From Circinella umbellata (lineage: Eukaryota; Mucoromycota; Mucoromycetes; Mucorales; Lichtheimiaceae), in assembly GCA_025093555.1 (NCBI GenBank), contig JAIWNF010000050.1, forward strand, positions 62,001 to 126,000: DNA of 64,000 bases, given 5' to 3'. The notes below the pieces were generated by a model, which made no database searches, had not been told where the DNA came from, and saw only the letters and a list, made by a program, of their open reading frames with translations. The stretch's first letter is position 1; each line of letters starts with the position of its first letter. Both the position numbers and the translations under genes were made by a program. Shown piece by piece: positions 24,801-36,021 of this stretch.

Positions 24801-26771
24801 ATTTCAAGCTGCTGCAAGAAGGCGCGGACTACTTACGGGACAGCAAGAATGGGAAGGTTGCCTGGAACAAGCAGCATCATATCAGCTCCCTGCTGCTTTA
24901 AGACAGCTTTTTTCCGTGATCTTAACTTATTGTAGCCCAGAAGATCCACATGCTCTATGGATGGCATATCGATCAAATCTTTCTGAGGATTTTTTACATA
25001 CTGCAAGAAATGAAGCAAATGACCAATCTTTACCAGAATCTGATGATATATACGGACAAGCTCTACTTGCAATTGAATCTATCATGGCAACTACATCACG
25101 ATCACTCACGGAATTCGATGGTTTCACTCTTCCTGATAGAACTCAACAAAATGATAACAATCAACAACCAGCTGAACCTTTTCTTATTCGTCAACAACGC
25201 GACATTGCTGAAAGATTAAATCGTCATCCCGCACCAGTGCTCAATTTTAACAATGATCAACAAAATGTATTCGACAATGTATGCAACGCTTTAGAACGTC
25301 TAAATACTGAGCCTAAAGTTTACTTTGTTGATGGTCCTGGTGGCACAGGAAAAACTTATATATTTAATGCTCTTCTTGATCGTGTCAGACGTCAAGGTGA
25401 CATTGCTCTTGCTGTCGCAACCAGTGGTACTGCTGCACTTTTAATGGAAGGTGGTAGAACTGCTCACTCTTTATTTAAGATTCCTCTTGACCTTGATCAC
25501 ACATCATTTTGTTCATTTACTCCGCGATCTGCCACAGCACAGCTTTTAAAATTAACGACTTTAATTATATGGGATGAAGCTTCAATGATCAGTAAGGATC
25601 TTATTGAATGTGTTAATCGCAGTATGCAGGATTTGATGAAATCTGTAGACCCTGCCTTAGAACACGTACCTTTTGGTGGAAAACTAATTGTTTTCGGCGG
25701 TGACTTTCGTCAGGTATAATAAGTTAATTAGCATTTAAATTTAGGTTGATAATATCTATTATATTGTTATACCTAATTTATTTTCAATATTTCTCTTAGG
25801 TTTTACCTGTTATTCCCAATGCATCACGCGCACAAATTGTTGCTCAAAGTTTGAAAAGATCAAGTATATGGCGTCATACACAAGTATGTCGTCTTCAAAC
25901 TAATATGCGTGTCCAGCAAGCAAACAACACTCACAACTCTGAACAGCTACGAGAATTTGCAGAGTATTTATTATGAATAGGTGAAAACAGAGAGCAAATT
26001 GCTCCAGAAACTGAGGATCGTATTAAGCTTCGTAATTCCATGTTAATGCCTGGATACAACCTTTTAACTCTGATTGACACAATATATGGTGATATGCTCT
26101 CTACTACTCCTTCTCGCGAATTTCTAATGTCACGAGCTATCCTCACACCAAAAAATGTTGACGTAGCAACAATTAACGAAGCCATTTTACAATCAAAATT
26201 TCCCGGAACAACTGAAGAATATTTAAGTGCTGATAGCATGGTTGATCCAGAAGAATCTTTGTCATATCCAACCGAAATTTTAAATTCTCTTTCTCCATCT
26301 GGTCTTCCCCCACATACATTAAAACTCAAACCAGGATGTCCTGTCATGCTCTTGCGTAATCTTAATACTTCACAAGGTCTCTGTAATGGAACACGTCTAA
26401 TTTGTATATCTTTTCGTCGAAATGTTATTGAAGCTCAAATTGCCACTGGCACACATATAGGTGAAATAGTTTTATTGCCTCGCATTACCATCACATCAAA
26501 AAAAAGTGAGTGTCCTATTGAATTCCAACGCACCCAATTCCCAATACGTCTTGCATTTTCAATGACAATCAACAAAGCTCAAGGACAAACTTTCGACACC
26601 ATTGGTCTTTATTTGCCAAACCCTGTCTTCACTCATGGGTTATTATATGTCGCTTTTTCACGAGTAAGAACACCAAATTCGATCTTTATTACATTAGACC
26701 GTGATGAATCAACCATTAATGGTCAGGAAGGTATATACACGAGGAATGTTGTATACACAGAAGTACTTTAG
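21887..26771 (+). CDS. Helitron Rep-helicase (HUH nuclease plus PIF1-type helicase), one in-frame stop
   Basis: Rolling-circle replication initiator fused to a PIF1-family DNA helicase. Exons 21887-22066, 22140-22226, 22309-23134, 23216-25713, 25800-26771, all GT-AG and in phase. Two N-terminal zinc knuckles, CPSCHQPGHSRRTHRDC and CPSCGQFGHSRRTSRHC (CX2CX4HX7C), are separated by the first intron. The Helitron-like N domain follows. The Rep domain has the HUH motif in GLPHAHILLIL and the tyrosine block YVYKYVYKG. The helicase shows Walker A GPGGTGKTY, IIWDEASM, GGDFRQV and the C-terminal TINKAQGQTFDTIG and YVAFSRVR. A TGA at 25974-25976 replaces a codon in ..FAEYLL*IGEN.., where family members usually have a sense codon; CGA to TGA is the simplest path. 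Everything after the stop stays in frame, so inactivation is recent or partial. Confidence 0.88.
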
Positions 26772-27009
26772 CTTTACGATTACGTCTCTACAAATTAATC
26801 ACTCTTACATCACTTTTTCTATTTTTATTTGTTCTCTCTTTACTCTTTATATATTTCCTTAACCATAAACATTACTCTCCTAAATAAATCTCATTCTTAG
26901 TATGTTACATAAGGTAAGTTCTTATAAGTAGAATTGTATTTTTGTATAGCAAAAGAGAGATACTTTTAACTGGATAGGTAAAAAGAAGAAATATATCTTT
27001 GTATGATAT

Positions 27010-27175
27010 CCTCGAATGCAGCTTTGAGCGAGTACCGGATGGGGGTTTGGGGGCTTGCCCCCAATGGGGGGGGTCAAGGGGGGGTTTACCCCCCTTGCGA
27101 CGTGGACCCGTTGAATGACACGAAGCGAAGCGAAGTGGCTCATTCAGTCGAGCGAAGCGAGACAGGGACCGCTAG
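27010..27175 (+). other. Helitron 3' terminal region with G/C hairpins
   Basis: Sharp change from AT-rich to GC-rich sequence. Two self-complementary G/C blocks (GGGGGCTTGCCCCC at 27050-27063 and a GGGGGGTTTACCCCCC-type block at about 27079-27096) precede repeated CGAAGCGAAG motifs and the terminal CTAG. In Helitrons a stem-loop just inside the CTRR end acts as the transposition stop signal, but which of these hairpins does so is not certain. Confidence 0.6.
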
Positions 27176-27589
27176 TTGTTTTACTAAAATAATAGTATAT
27201 TATAATGCTATCTCAATACCGATTCATTGTGAAAAAGGAGGGGAAATGGCAACATATAAAAAAAACGATAACTAGCTATAGATTTATTTTTTTTAAAAGA
27301 ACAGCTAAATGGAATGTTTTTAATCTTATGGAATTGAACTTTCAAAAATCAAAAGTAACTTGATTTTTTTTGTCATCCCCCAAGTTGCAAAATGAATTGG
27401 TTTTAGAACTGAGAGGAGGATTCATAATTTATTGCCATTAAAAAAAAGCTTAAAAGAAGTGGACCACATTTTTTTCGCTAGAGTTCTCCGGAAACTTGGT
27501 TTCACCGAACTCCAATCCCCCCCTCTTTTTCTTTCTACTTTTTAAAAAAAAGAGGTACATTTATAAACCTCCTCTCTCCCTTTTTTAAA
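27176..27589. other. intergenic, leader of the hydrolase gene
   Basis: AT-rich spacer from the Helitron end to the FSH-type hydrolase start, with no gene seen. A C-run and CT-rich stretch at 27510-27580 looks like a pyrimidine-rich promoter. Confidence 0.45.
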
Positions 27590-28810
27590 ATGACTGGAAC
27601 AACAAATAAGCTTAAAATATTATGCCTTCACGGTATGGTCCAAAATGGCACAGTGTTTCGTAAAAAGACTGCTGTATTAAGAAAAAAGTTAGATAAGATT
27701 GCAGATCTAGGTAAAAAAGAAAATGAAAACGCAAATGAAAAAAAAAAGAGGGTCATTTCAATGGAATAATTAAAGGTTTTATTTTTCTTTTCATTCCATT
27801 GGGGGTTGGTTTAGTTTACGTCACTGCTCCCCATTTGGTTCTTGACCCAGAATATACTACAGAAATTCATCGTATAGCGGCAGCAGAACCTTTAGCACAT
27901 GAAGGTAAAAAAGAATAATAAATGTTTCTATTATTTTGCTTATTAATGCATATTTGTTGTTTAGAGCTCAAACCTTTCGGATGGTGGCAACCTATTAGAA
28001 ATCGGCCTAATACATCAGATGGCTATTATCAAGGTTTTAAAGAATCAATTGAATATATTAAAAAAGTGATGATCGAACAGGTAAACCCTTTTAGCTTTTT
28101 TTTTTATCTTATGAAAAGAAAATCTTATTTATAAATTTTTGAAACAAAAAAAAAGGGGCCATTTGATGGAGTTTTTGGTTTTTCACAAGGTAAATTTACC
28201 ATGACAATTTTATATTTGCCACGTTTTTTTCATTTAATCCCAAAAAGTCTAATAATTTTTTTTCAACTTACTTTTCCCTTCAAATGGATATGGGGGATTG
28301 ATAGGTGCATGTTTTGCAGCACTTTTATCCGAACTTTTAGAAAATAGAACATTAGTTCCTGACTTGATTCCTCATGATTTCAATCATCCAGCTTTTCGTT
28401 TTGCTATTATTGCTGCCGGTTTCAAAACAGTTTCTCAAGAAGCAACGGGTGCATTGTTTCAAAATCAAATTAAAACACCAAGTATACATTTGATTGGAGA
28501 AGCCGATACAGTGATTGAACCACAAAAAATGTTAGATTTGGCAAATACTTTTGTTCAACCGGTTATATTTAAACATGCTGGAGGGTAAGTTTTTTCTTTT
28601 TCTTTTAGTTAAAAATGGATAACTTGTAACATATTACACACATAAAAAGATTACTCACACACACAAACACACAAACACAAACCAATGCACAAACACATAT
28701 ATACATATATATATACATATATATACATTTATGCACACAGACATTTAGTACCAACAAATGCTGCTAGTAAAAACGAAATATTTGAATTCGTTCACAAGTT
28801 CCAACAATAA
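27590..28810 (+). CDS. FSH-family serine hydrolase (alpha/beta hydrolase)
   Basis: Small alpha/beta hydrolase of the fungal FSH1 / human OVCA2 group, probably an esterase or thioesterase of unknown substrate. 236 residues from six exons: 27590-27710, 27815-27904, 27965-28080, 28156-28189, 28305-28584, 28741-28810 (711 nt). N-terminus KILCLHGMVQNG is the oxyanion-hole strand of the family. The nucleophile is Ser119 in GFSQGA, the acid probably Asp188 in GEADTVI, the base His215 in GGHLVP. PFGWWQP matches the lid segment 'RaWW' common in FSH proteins. The intron before 28305 ends at the AG of GATAG; an in-frame reading from an upstream non-AG site was rejected. There is a 34 nt exon. Catalytic triad complete. 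Confidence 0.88.
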
Positions 28811-29029
28811 AAAAAAATCTTGCTTCGTCACCAATTAAAAAAAGTAACCGGATAAATATTATCCGCTCGGTTTCATTTTTTTTTTCATGTTGCCTAGGTA
28901 ACCATTTTGTTTAAAAGGTGGGCCAACAACAAAATAGAAAAAAAAAATTTTCTTTTAAAATTTATAAAAGGCTTTCTTTTTCTTCTTTCTTCTCCGATCG
29001 TGTTGTTTTTTTTTTTTTTTTTTTCTTTT

Positions 29030-29060
<31 letters not shown>

Positions 29061-29576
29061 TTCATCTTTTTATCTTAAACCACCACTTCCAATCTTATAA
29101 CAAAATATTTATATTTTATATAAAAACGAATCTTTTCTTCACTCCAAATTTATTTTGAACCGAAGAAAAAAAATAAATAATTAAAGTAAATAACGATAGC
29201 AACGCGAACCATTACCGCTCCTTTCTTGTCCGATTTGTGAAACCTTTAGAAAAAAAAAACGATCGATTGTTTGTGTCCTCTTTTTAAGAAAATAATCTGA
29301 TAGTTCGAACAAAACAACAACAACAACAACAACAAGACAGAAAAGAAACTTTTTGATCCCTTTTTTTATTTATTTTTATTTCGGCTCCCCTTAATTTTTT
29401 CTTCTTCTAAATAATATCGACGTAAGGATTTTTTCGACCTCTTTTTAATGTATTATATATATTTCTTTTTCTCTGGGACTAAAAACTTTTAACGAAAACT
29501 TTTATTTGTACTAGTCAACCTTTGGTCATATCTTATTCATATCAATTATATATTTTTTAACTTTTATCCCATCTCG
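28811..29576. other. intergenic, pyrimidine-rich promoter region of the Zn2Cys6 gene
   Basis: Gene-free 766 bp with long T and CT tracts, including (CT)n at 29031-29055, and a (CAA)n run near 29315. Open frames here are translations of these tracts. Confidence 0.5.
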
Positions 29577-31151
29577 ATGCAATTTGTACACTCACCTTAT
29601 CTCGGTTATACGACATCCAACAATGGTTCTCAACAGTCGTCAACCAATCAACAAACAAATCCTCAAGGTTTACCCTATGCTCCTTTAGACCAACAATTGA
29701 ATTATCATCAACAACCTACTCCAGGTGTTCAACATCATCAACAACAACAACCTCATCCTGGTTATCCTGGAGGTTATGCACCTCAACAAATGTTGTCACA
29801 AAATGATAGTAGTAGTACTGGAGGTGGTCCTGTTAAACCAAAAAGAAAACAAGTTAAAAATGCTTGTGGTAAGTTATATTCTATACACTCTTTTTGTTTT
29901 GTTTCTGTATCCTCCCCCCCCCATTCTGTGGACAGTTTATATATAATAATTGATATTAACGTTGCATCATTGTTTATATATTTTTTTTTTCAAAACAACT
30001 TCTGTAGTCAATTGTCAAAAAGCTTGTAAAAAATGTGATGATGCTCGCCCTTGTCCTCGATGTATTAAATATGGAATTGAAGCAACATGTGTCAATTCGG
30101 TACGCAAGGAACGTAAAAAAGGTGTAAAACGTGGACCCTATAAACAACGTAAAGGTCAAGGTAAGTGAAATTACCAAAAAAGACATTATCACAATTTTAT
30201 ATTTTATTTTAAAAGAGAAAAAATTACACTCTCCTCTTCCCCCCCGCAGAGCTTTTTTTTTAACTTTTTTTTTTCTTTTTGGTATAATTATTATTATTAT
30301 TAGATGCCGATAATGCTTCTGCTACTTCTCAACCATCTACACCTGTACCAGAAACCTTATCTTCTTTAACTTCACCTAATGGTAATCCCATGTTACATCC
30401 TTATTTACGTGCTCTTGGTGCTGGGGATAGTTATCAGCCACATCAACCTACCCATGTTATGTCACCTTATACTGTTCCCCCTGCAATTATGCAACAAATG
30501 TATCAAGCTGAATATCAACCTACTACGGCTGCTGTCAAACAACAACAATCCCCACAACAACAGCATCAACAGCAACAACAACAAGAGGATAGTAATAATA
30601 CCGGAGTTAAAGCTAAGGAGACTTCATCGGCTGGAACCGACTCCGATGAAGAAGGTAATAAGCTTAATATCCTTTCACAGCTATGCAGCGCTGTATTAGA
30701 CCACTCCGACTCTCCCAAAGAGGAAGCAGACCAAAATGACAGTTCTGCCAATACTCCTGCTACTGCTACAACACCTACTCCTACCAATGCAAATATTAAT
30801 AAGAAAGATCAATATACACTCCTTTCAGGTCAAACAGGATATGCTATTCCTACGAATGCTCAACAACAACAACAACCCTCTGGCGGAGCACGTAATTTTG
30901 TATATCCTTCTCCAAATGGTAATAATACTGCTAATTCATCACCCACACAACAAATGCATCCTTATTATCAGCAACAACAACAACAACAACAACAATCACA
31001 ACAAGTATGGCCTTTACCTCCATTACAATCTGTTGTTCCTTCAGATCGTAATATGTATTATCAACAACAAAATCCATTACAACATACACCTCAAAATCAA
31101 GAAAATGGTAATGACAATTGGAATGGATCTACTACACCTCAATGGCAATAG
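29577..31151 (+). CDS. Zn2Cys6 transcription factor
   Basis: Fungal binuclear zinc-cluster regulator, 430 residues. Exons 29577-29868, 30008-30160, 30304-31151 (1293 nt). A Q/P/H-rich N-terminal ~85 residues leads to a basic stretch (KPKRKQVKN) and the cluster from Cys97: C-x2-C-x6-C-x5-C-x2-C-x8-C with the CDDARPCPRC core, followed by the basic KKGVKRGPYKQRKGQ linker. The first intron splits the cluster after the first Cys. An extra Cys (residue 104) occupies the position usually taken by a basic residue inside the x6 loop. The C-terminal two thirds are Q-rich with no fungal_trans middle-homology domain or PAS domain visible. The family resembles ERT1/AcuK-type cluster sequences in zinc knuckle wording only. 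Target genes unknown. Confidence 0.87.
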
Positions 31152-32023
31152 ATAACCAAAAAAAACCAGAAAAGGAATAAAACCACACACATACACATAA
31201 ACACACACACACGCACGCACACACACATATATATATATGTAATATATATATACAATCCAAACTTCATAGAAAAAAAAACATAACACACATTTTTATTTTT
31301 ATTTATTTGCGTAAAAAAATCTTTACATGTCTTCTTCTATTTTCTTCTCTTCAACAATTATGTACATACCCAAGTTTTATTTTATTTTATTTTTATACAA
31401 CTTGTCACACACACACACACTCACTTTTTAATTTCATCTCTTTCTAGAATTCATATGCTTTAAATATATTTGATGCGCTGCACGGAGAAGGGAAAATAAC
31501 ATAATATACATATATATATAAAAAATAATAAAAATAATCATGGTTCTTTTCTTTTCTTTTTTGGGTAAATTGGTTTTATCTTTTATATATTCGTTTCCAA
31601 GGTAACACGGATTTTCCCCCTCCCCAATTTTGTAATAATGAATGGCTTTCTTTTTTCCACACAATTATAATTACCTCCAATTTTGGTTGTCATTACACGC
31701 GCACGGAGTAGAAAAGATTACGCTAAGCCGCGTAATTTCTCAGGTTCCCATTTTTTTTTTTTTTTGGTAATGATTCTAAATGACATTTTTTTATATACTC
31801 TTTTTTGTTTTGTTTTTGCTTTATACATGTTAAAATGAAAATAGAGGGGGAGGGAAAGAGAAAAACAAATAGGTGTATGTGTATGTTATGTGTGCGTGTG
31901 TGTATATATATTATGTGCGTGTTTCAAGAGATAAAAAGGGGGAAATTGGACTTTTTTTTTTTACTTGTATTATTTTTTTTTTGAAAGGGGAGGTGTGTGT
32001 ATAATTTATTAAGAATAATATTT
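31152..32023. other. intergenic between convergent genes
   Basis: 3' ends of the Zn2Cys6 gene and uL16m. CA and TG dinucleotide runs (about 31185-31226 and 31875-31920) and TA repeats are the only structure seen. Confidence 0.45.
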
Positions 32024-32665
32024 CTATGCCTCCTTCTTATCACTGTTATCCTTGTTTTCATGCGATTGCTTTGAAACAGAAACGTAACCAGCACCTACAA
32101 CAGGCTTAGTACCTCGTTCTACTATTTCGGTCTTTACAGGCAATTTATAACTTGCTAATCGAAAAGCTTCTTTGGCAATTTCTTTGCGCATACCACCAAT
32201 TTCAAAAATAATACGGTTTAAAGGTACTCGACACGCCCAATATTCAAAACTACCTTTACCTTTACCCATACGTACTTCGTTACCTTTGGTTGTGACAGGA
32301 ATATCAGGGAAGACGCGCATCCACATTTGGGATCCTTTCACCGTCTTTAATTTTCGTCGTAATGTAACAAAAACCGATGTTAATTGTCTTCCAGTTAAAC
32401 GAGCTCCTTCCTTGATACGTAAACCATATTCACCAAATTCAACAGTTGTTCCTTTGGTTGAACCACCTGTAGGAAGTGGGATTTTGCCTTTTTGTGCTTT
32501 TCTATACTTGGTACGACGAGGTGAAAAGTTGGAAGCAAATCGTACACTGGTTAATACTGCAGCTGTATTATTCATGGGTTGTCCATGGGTCAATTGTTGT
32601 TGAAAAGTAGTTGTAGCTGATGATACAACATTCCATACGTTTCGTTTATAAAGTGAACTGAACAT
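32024..32665 (-). CDS. MRPL16: mitochondrial large ribosomal subunit protein uL16m
   Basis: Intronless 213-residue homologue of bacterial L16, a component of the mitochondrial large subunit near the A site and peptidyl-transferase centre. The N-terminal ~45 residues are Arg/Ser/Thr-rich with few acids, as in a mitochondrial targeting peptide. The L16 core begins SPRRTKYRKAQKGK. Landmarks are FGEYGLRIKEGARLTGRQL, RRKLK, WMRVFPDIPVTTKGNEVRMG, GKGSFEYWACRVPLNRIIFE and EAFRLASYKLPVKTEIV. The C-terminus has a charged extension. All conserved blocks are intact. Confidence 0.95.
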   Translation of the reverse strand: MFSSLYKRNVWNVVSSATTTFQQQLTHGQPMNNTAAVLTSVRFASNFSPRRTKYRKAQKGKIPLPTGGSTKGTTVEFGEYGLRIKEGARLTGRQLTSVFVTLRRKLKTVKGSQMWMRVFPDIPVTTKGNEVRMGKGKGSFEYWACRVPLNRIIFEIGGMRKEIAKEAFRLASYKLPVKTEIVERGTKPVVGAGYVSVSKQSHENKDNSDKKEA

Positions 32666-33236
32666 TGTTGTTTATGGTTGTTGTAATATAATTTATCCCA
32701 GCCTTTTTTTTTTCTTTTTCAAAATAATAATGACACCTAGTTTGAAAAAAGTTGTTAAAAAAGACATTTTAATACCCGCTGTGACTTTTTGCCCCCGCTT
32801 TCGGTAATATTGTGGAAAAGCTCATCTAACTGTTTAATCCTAAGAGCATTATTATCCAGTTATTTTCATGTAGCTGTAAAAGTAAACTAGCTTAATACAA
32901 ACACGAACTTTGTAATTAGCAAAGCGAAATTGAGCTGCCAGAAAAAACGAACTTTGGGAATTACAAAAGCGAACATTGGGAGGAGAACAAAACGAATTTC
33001 ATTTGTTAAGTTTACGAACTTTGGGAGTGGAGGAGGCACTGTACAGCCTGTACAAATCAAAAAACGAAATAGAAAAGAAGGATATCCTGCTTTGTAAAGT
33101 AAAAATAAATGCGAGAAACGAAATCGTTGCTAATAACATTGAAATATAGACGATGACGCCCAAATTGTAGATTTTATAAACTATGTATATCGGCCGCAAA
33201 TAGAATCTTCGCCAGACTCTCCATACGAGTTAAAAT
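32666..33236. other. intergenic, left edge of second repeat-rich island
   Basis: uL16m promoter side. Beyond about 32870 there are three imperfect repeats of a cgaactttgggaattacaaaagcgaa-like unit (32903-33025), not linked to a known family. No gene seen. Confidence 0.4.
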
Positions 33237-34164
33237 ATGAATTTCACTAAAAAATTTGACAAAACTACACCTTTGGCATTCACCCGATGGCTGAACAAGC
33301 AAAACGTTGATTTTTTATCAGATGAGCCAGGGCGTAAAATTAAAAAAGAAAACACAGGAAACAACAAGATTAGAATGCGTCATCTGAATGTTTTGGATAA
33401 CGGATATTATGGTAAGACTCGTAAATGATATTACAAAACAAACAAAATAAATTAACTTTAATTTTGTAGTTGATCTTGCAAAAAACATTACAGATGTAAT
33501 ACCAAGACATCGTGCCTATATAAACCAGTCAAAAAAGGATGGATATCATATCATCGATTATTGTAGAAAATCAAAAACACCAAGTAGCAATCGAGCAGCT
33601 ATATTACAAAGAATGGTGAATATATTACGTGAAAGATCACTGGTAAAAAAAGTTCTCGTATCATCTTGCAGCAACGTAAAACAAGCTTTTCCTAAACAAG
33701 ATTTAAATGATCAAGATATATCATTATCAGAATTAAATTGCATTCATGTAAATACGTACTCAAGGTAAAAAAAAAAAAAACTAAATAATAACATAATCAA
33801 TACAATACTGAAAAAGTAATTATTCTTTAGACTTTTAAGCTTTTATTCAAGATAACGATAAAGTTTGTGTGGTGGCGCTAGATTATGCAGGGTTCACCGC
33901 GCAAGCAAATAATATAAATTCTGAACTAATAATCTTATAGTGACTATCCCAAGAAGCAAAAAAATTATTGTTGACCTGTATTTCTACGAAAATCAATTTA
34001 AAGTGTTTAACAGCGATCAAATGCTCAATAATATGAAACAGTTGAAATTATTTAACCGTCGTCCTAATTACAAACAAAGAAGCAAAGTTATAATGACTAC
34101 TATCCATGACAATAAATACTTCATTAAAATTTTTATAAAAAGTTTCAAATTAAAGATGGCCTAA
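33237..34164 (+). pseudogene. broken gene of an unassigned family (possible recombinase relic)
   Basis: 33237-33412 splices by GT-AG to 33470-33763, giving ...LDNGYY then VDLAKNITDVIPRHRAYINQ and on to HIIDYCRKS, ILQRMVNILRERSLVKKVLVS. After a further putative intron the protein breaks: NDKVCVVALDYAGFTAQ appears in another frame at about 33853-33915, and IPRSKKIIVDLYFYENQFKV continues at 33940-34164. The YCRKS...LVKKV.VS pattern vaguely recalls the start of a serine-recombinase (resolvase) fold, but I cannot assign it. It seems to be one decayed multi-exon gene with at least one frameshift. Confidence 0.4.
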
Positions 34165-34775
34165 TTATATCTTTTAAATTTTAAAGGTTCAGAATCTATT
34201 CTGTCGTTACAAAGTGAAATGAATCAATTGAAAAAAAAATAGTAATAATATAAAAGACAGCTAGAAGAGCCATTCTTTACAACTTTACTATTTTATTTTA
34301 TTTTATTTTTAAAGCAGAGAAATGGACCTGTCTTCATAAGCAGTGAATTTTTTTCACTTCCTGCCAATTATGAAGATGTCCGCCACCGCCAAAATGAAAA
34401 AAAAAAAGGCCCCGTCAGTCATCAGGAAAAATCCCGCATAGAGATTGGAGAGTCAGTTTCTTGAGGTACAAAGGAATAAGAAATTAAAGGATAAAATATC
34501 AAGATTACTAATTAGTAATTACCAGAACTAAAAAAATAACACACTTAATGGGAAAAAGGTCGACTAGTGAGATGATGTTTCTAAGTAAAGTTGATAGTAT
34601 TAAATGATAAGGTGGAGTAAAAGAATGATGGAATAATAACTAATACGTGTTTATTTATTCAGACGGAATACGTACAGACAAAGTTGCTTTTCAAAGCAGT
34701 TTTTCAGATGTCATAATAATATGTGGTCAGCTGGATAATTAACTTAGCCTGTCTTTCCCAGAGTACATACAGTAC

Positions 34776-36021
34776 GGGCGCGCCAATTCTGAGTCGACAT
34801 TTTAGTAACATGGCGCGCCCTTTGTCCACCCTTCAAAATATTCACATTCTCAACCATACTTATTAGGAATATATTTAACGTATTGTGTCAATCGAACATA
34901 GAGTATCTATTTCTACTCATGAAATATACTCAAGAATCACTGAAGCAAAAAATTATAAAAGAATGTACAAAGAAGCCAATAACAAAGGAGCGAAGAAGCA
35001 GTATGGCATTGATTAAAAAGTACGTAGTACTAACTGTGGGCATATATCAATAATATTTAATATAGTATGTGTATATCATATATAAACGAAACTATAATAT
35101 AGAATGAGTGGGGTCAAAAGAGAAGTTGAAAAAAGGATTATTATACATACGTAGGATAAAAGATATTCTTTATATAATACAGATTACGAAATAAGAAAGT
35201 ATACTATATAATTAGGAAAGAAGAAAGAAACTGGGTCATATATTATAGTATAACGAAAAAAAAATATAATAGTACAAAACGATAAAAAAAAAATCAAGCT
35301 AACATATTAAATATGAATAACAATAGCTTCTAGAAATTTCTTTTAAAATTCATAACCTTCGTCTTGTAGCTCATGATAAAACTCCAGAGCCAAGATTTTG
35401 ATTCTTAAACAAGACTTTTATTGCATCCTCATATAAAAGTTTGTTGAATGATTGAAGAAGAAGCTCAAGCATAAGAGCACTTTGTATGAAAAATAGCGGT
35501 ATAGTCTTCAAATGTGATTTTCTTTGTTAGAATGAACTTGTGTTGGAAAATCCAGCTGGTGGATGGATCCCGTAATATGTCGCAAGCTTATATTGATGTA
35601 TACAACATCAAATCTTAGTATAGGTACAATATTTGCATTACAAAATCATTATTTCAGAAAATGTCATTACTGAAACCTTTAAAAATAAAAATAAAAATTG
35701 AATATGATTTTTTACTTTATAGGAATTCATTCTTAGTTTAATTTGATATATAATATATATAGTATATATTAATAGATTTTCAAATGGGTTACAATTTTTA
35801 TTATCACAAAATATTCAAAGTATTACAATTCAACTAGACTTTCATACTTTTACGTATTCATAATTCTTTTATAAACGTAGAGTAGAGCAAAGCCCAGTTT
35901 AATATAACAAACTTGAACAAGAGCAAGCATAAATAAAACAGACAAAGGGGCGCGCCAAATACTTAATATAGATGAAGTGTGCGCCATGTTACTAAAGTGC
36001 CTGCTCAGAATTGGTGCGCCC
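34776..36021. mobile_element. 1.25 kb non-coding element with GGCGCGCC-containing terminal inverted repeats
   Basis: The left end starts GGGCGCGCCAATTCTGAG (34776) and runs through a second GGCGCGCC to CCTTTGTC at about 34826. The right end is the imperfect inverted counterpart (35942-36021): CTCAGAATTGGTGCGCCC outermost, shared ATGTTACTAAA, and an inner GGCGCGCC beside ACAAAGG. The right repeat holds ~22 extra bp next to a second GTGCGCC. The interior has no usable ORF, and no target duplication could be fixed. It looks like a non-autonomous DNA transposon (MITE-like). Confidence 0.6.

Larger units (their letters stand above)
21723..27175 (+). mobile_element. Helitron (rolling-circle transposon), both ends visible
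   Basis: 5453 bp element that starts TCTATACTACTAAAAAG after an A (21722) and ends ...GGGACCGCTAG before a T (27176): the A|TC...CTAG|T arrangement of Helitrons, with no target duplication or inverted repeats. It carries a single Rep-helicase gene (21887-26771) and a G/C-rich 3' end with stem-loop potential. The right end is well supported by the CTAG|T junction. The left end rests on the TC start, the A before it and resemblance to known Helitron 5' ends from memory. The helicase gene has one internal stop, so this copy is probably not autonomous. Confidence 0.8.

Noticed and set aside
22395..25219. Numerous open frames overlapping the Helitron gene on both strands
   Set aside because: Shadows of the Rep-helicase codons. 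None carries an independent motif.
28290..28310. Acceptor giving FSQGGLIGACF in the serine hydrolase
   Set aside because: It would need a non-AG acceptor. The GATAG acceptor gives GFSQGACFAAL, the usual FSH nucleophile elbow, and keeps the frame.
28907..29158. Hydrophobic open frame upstream of the Zn2Cys6 gene
   Set aside because: Made of Phe/Leu/Ser codons from T and CT tracts. It looks like a promoter pyrimidine run, not a gene.
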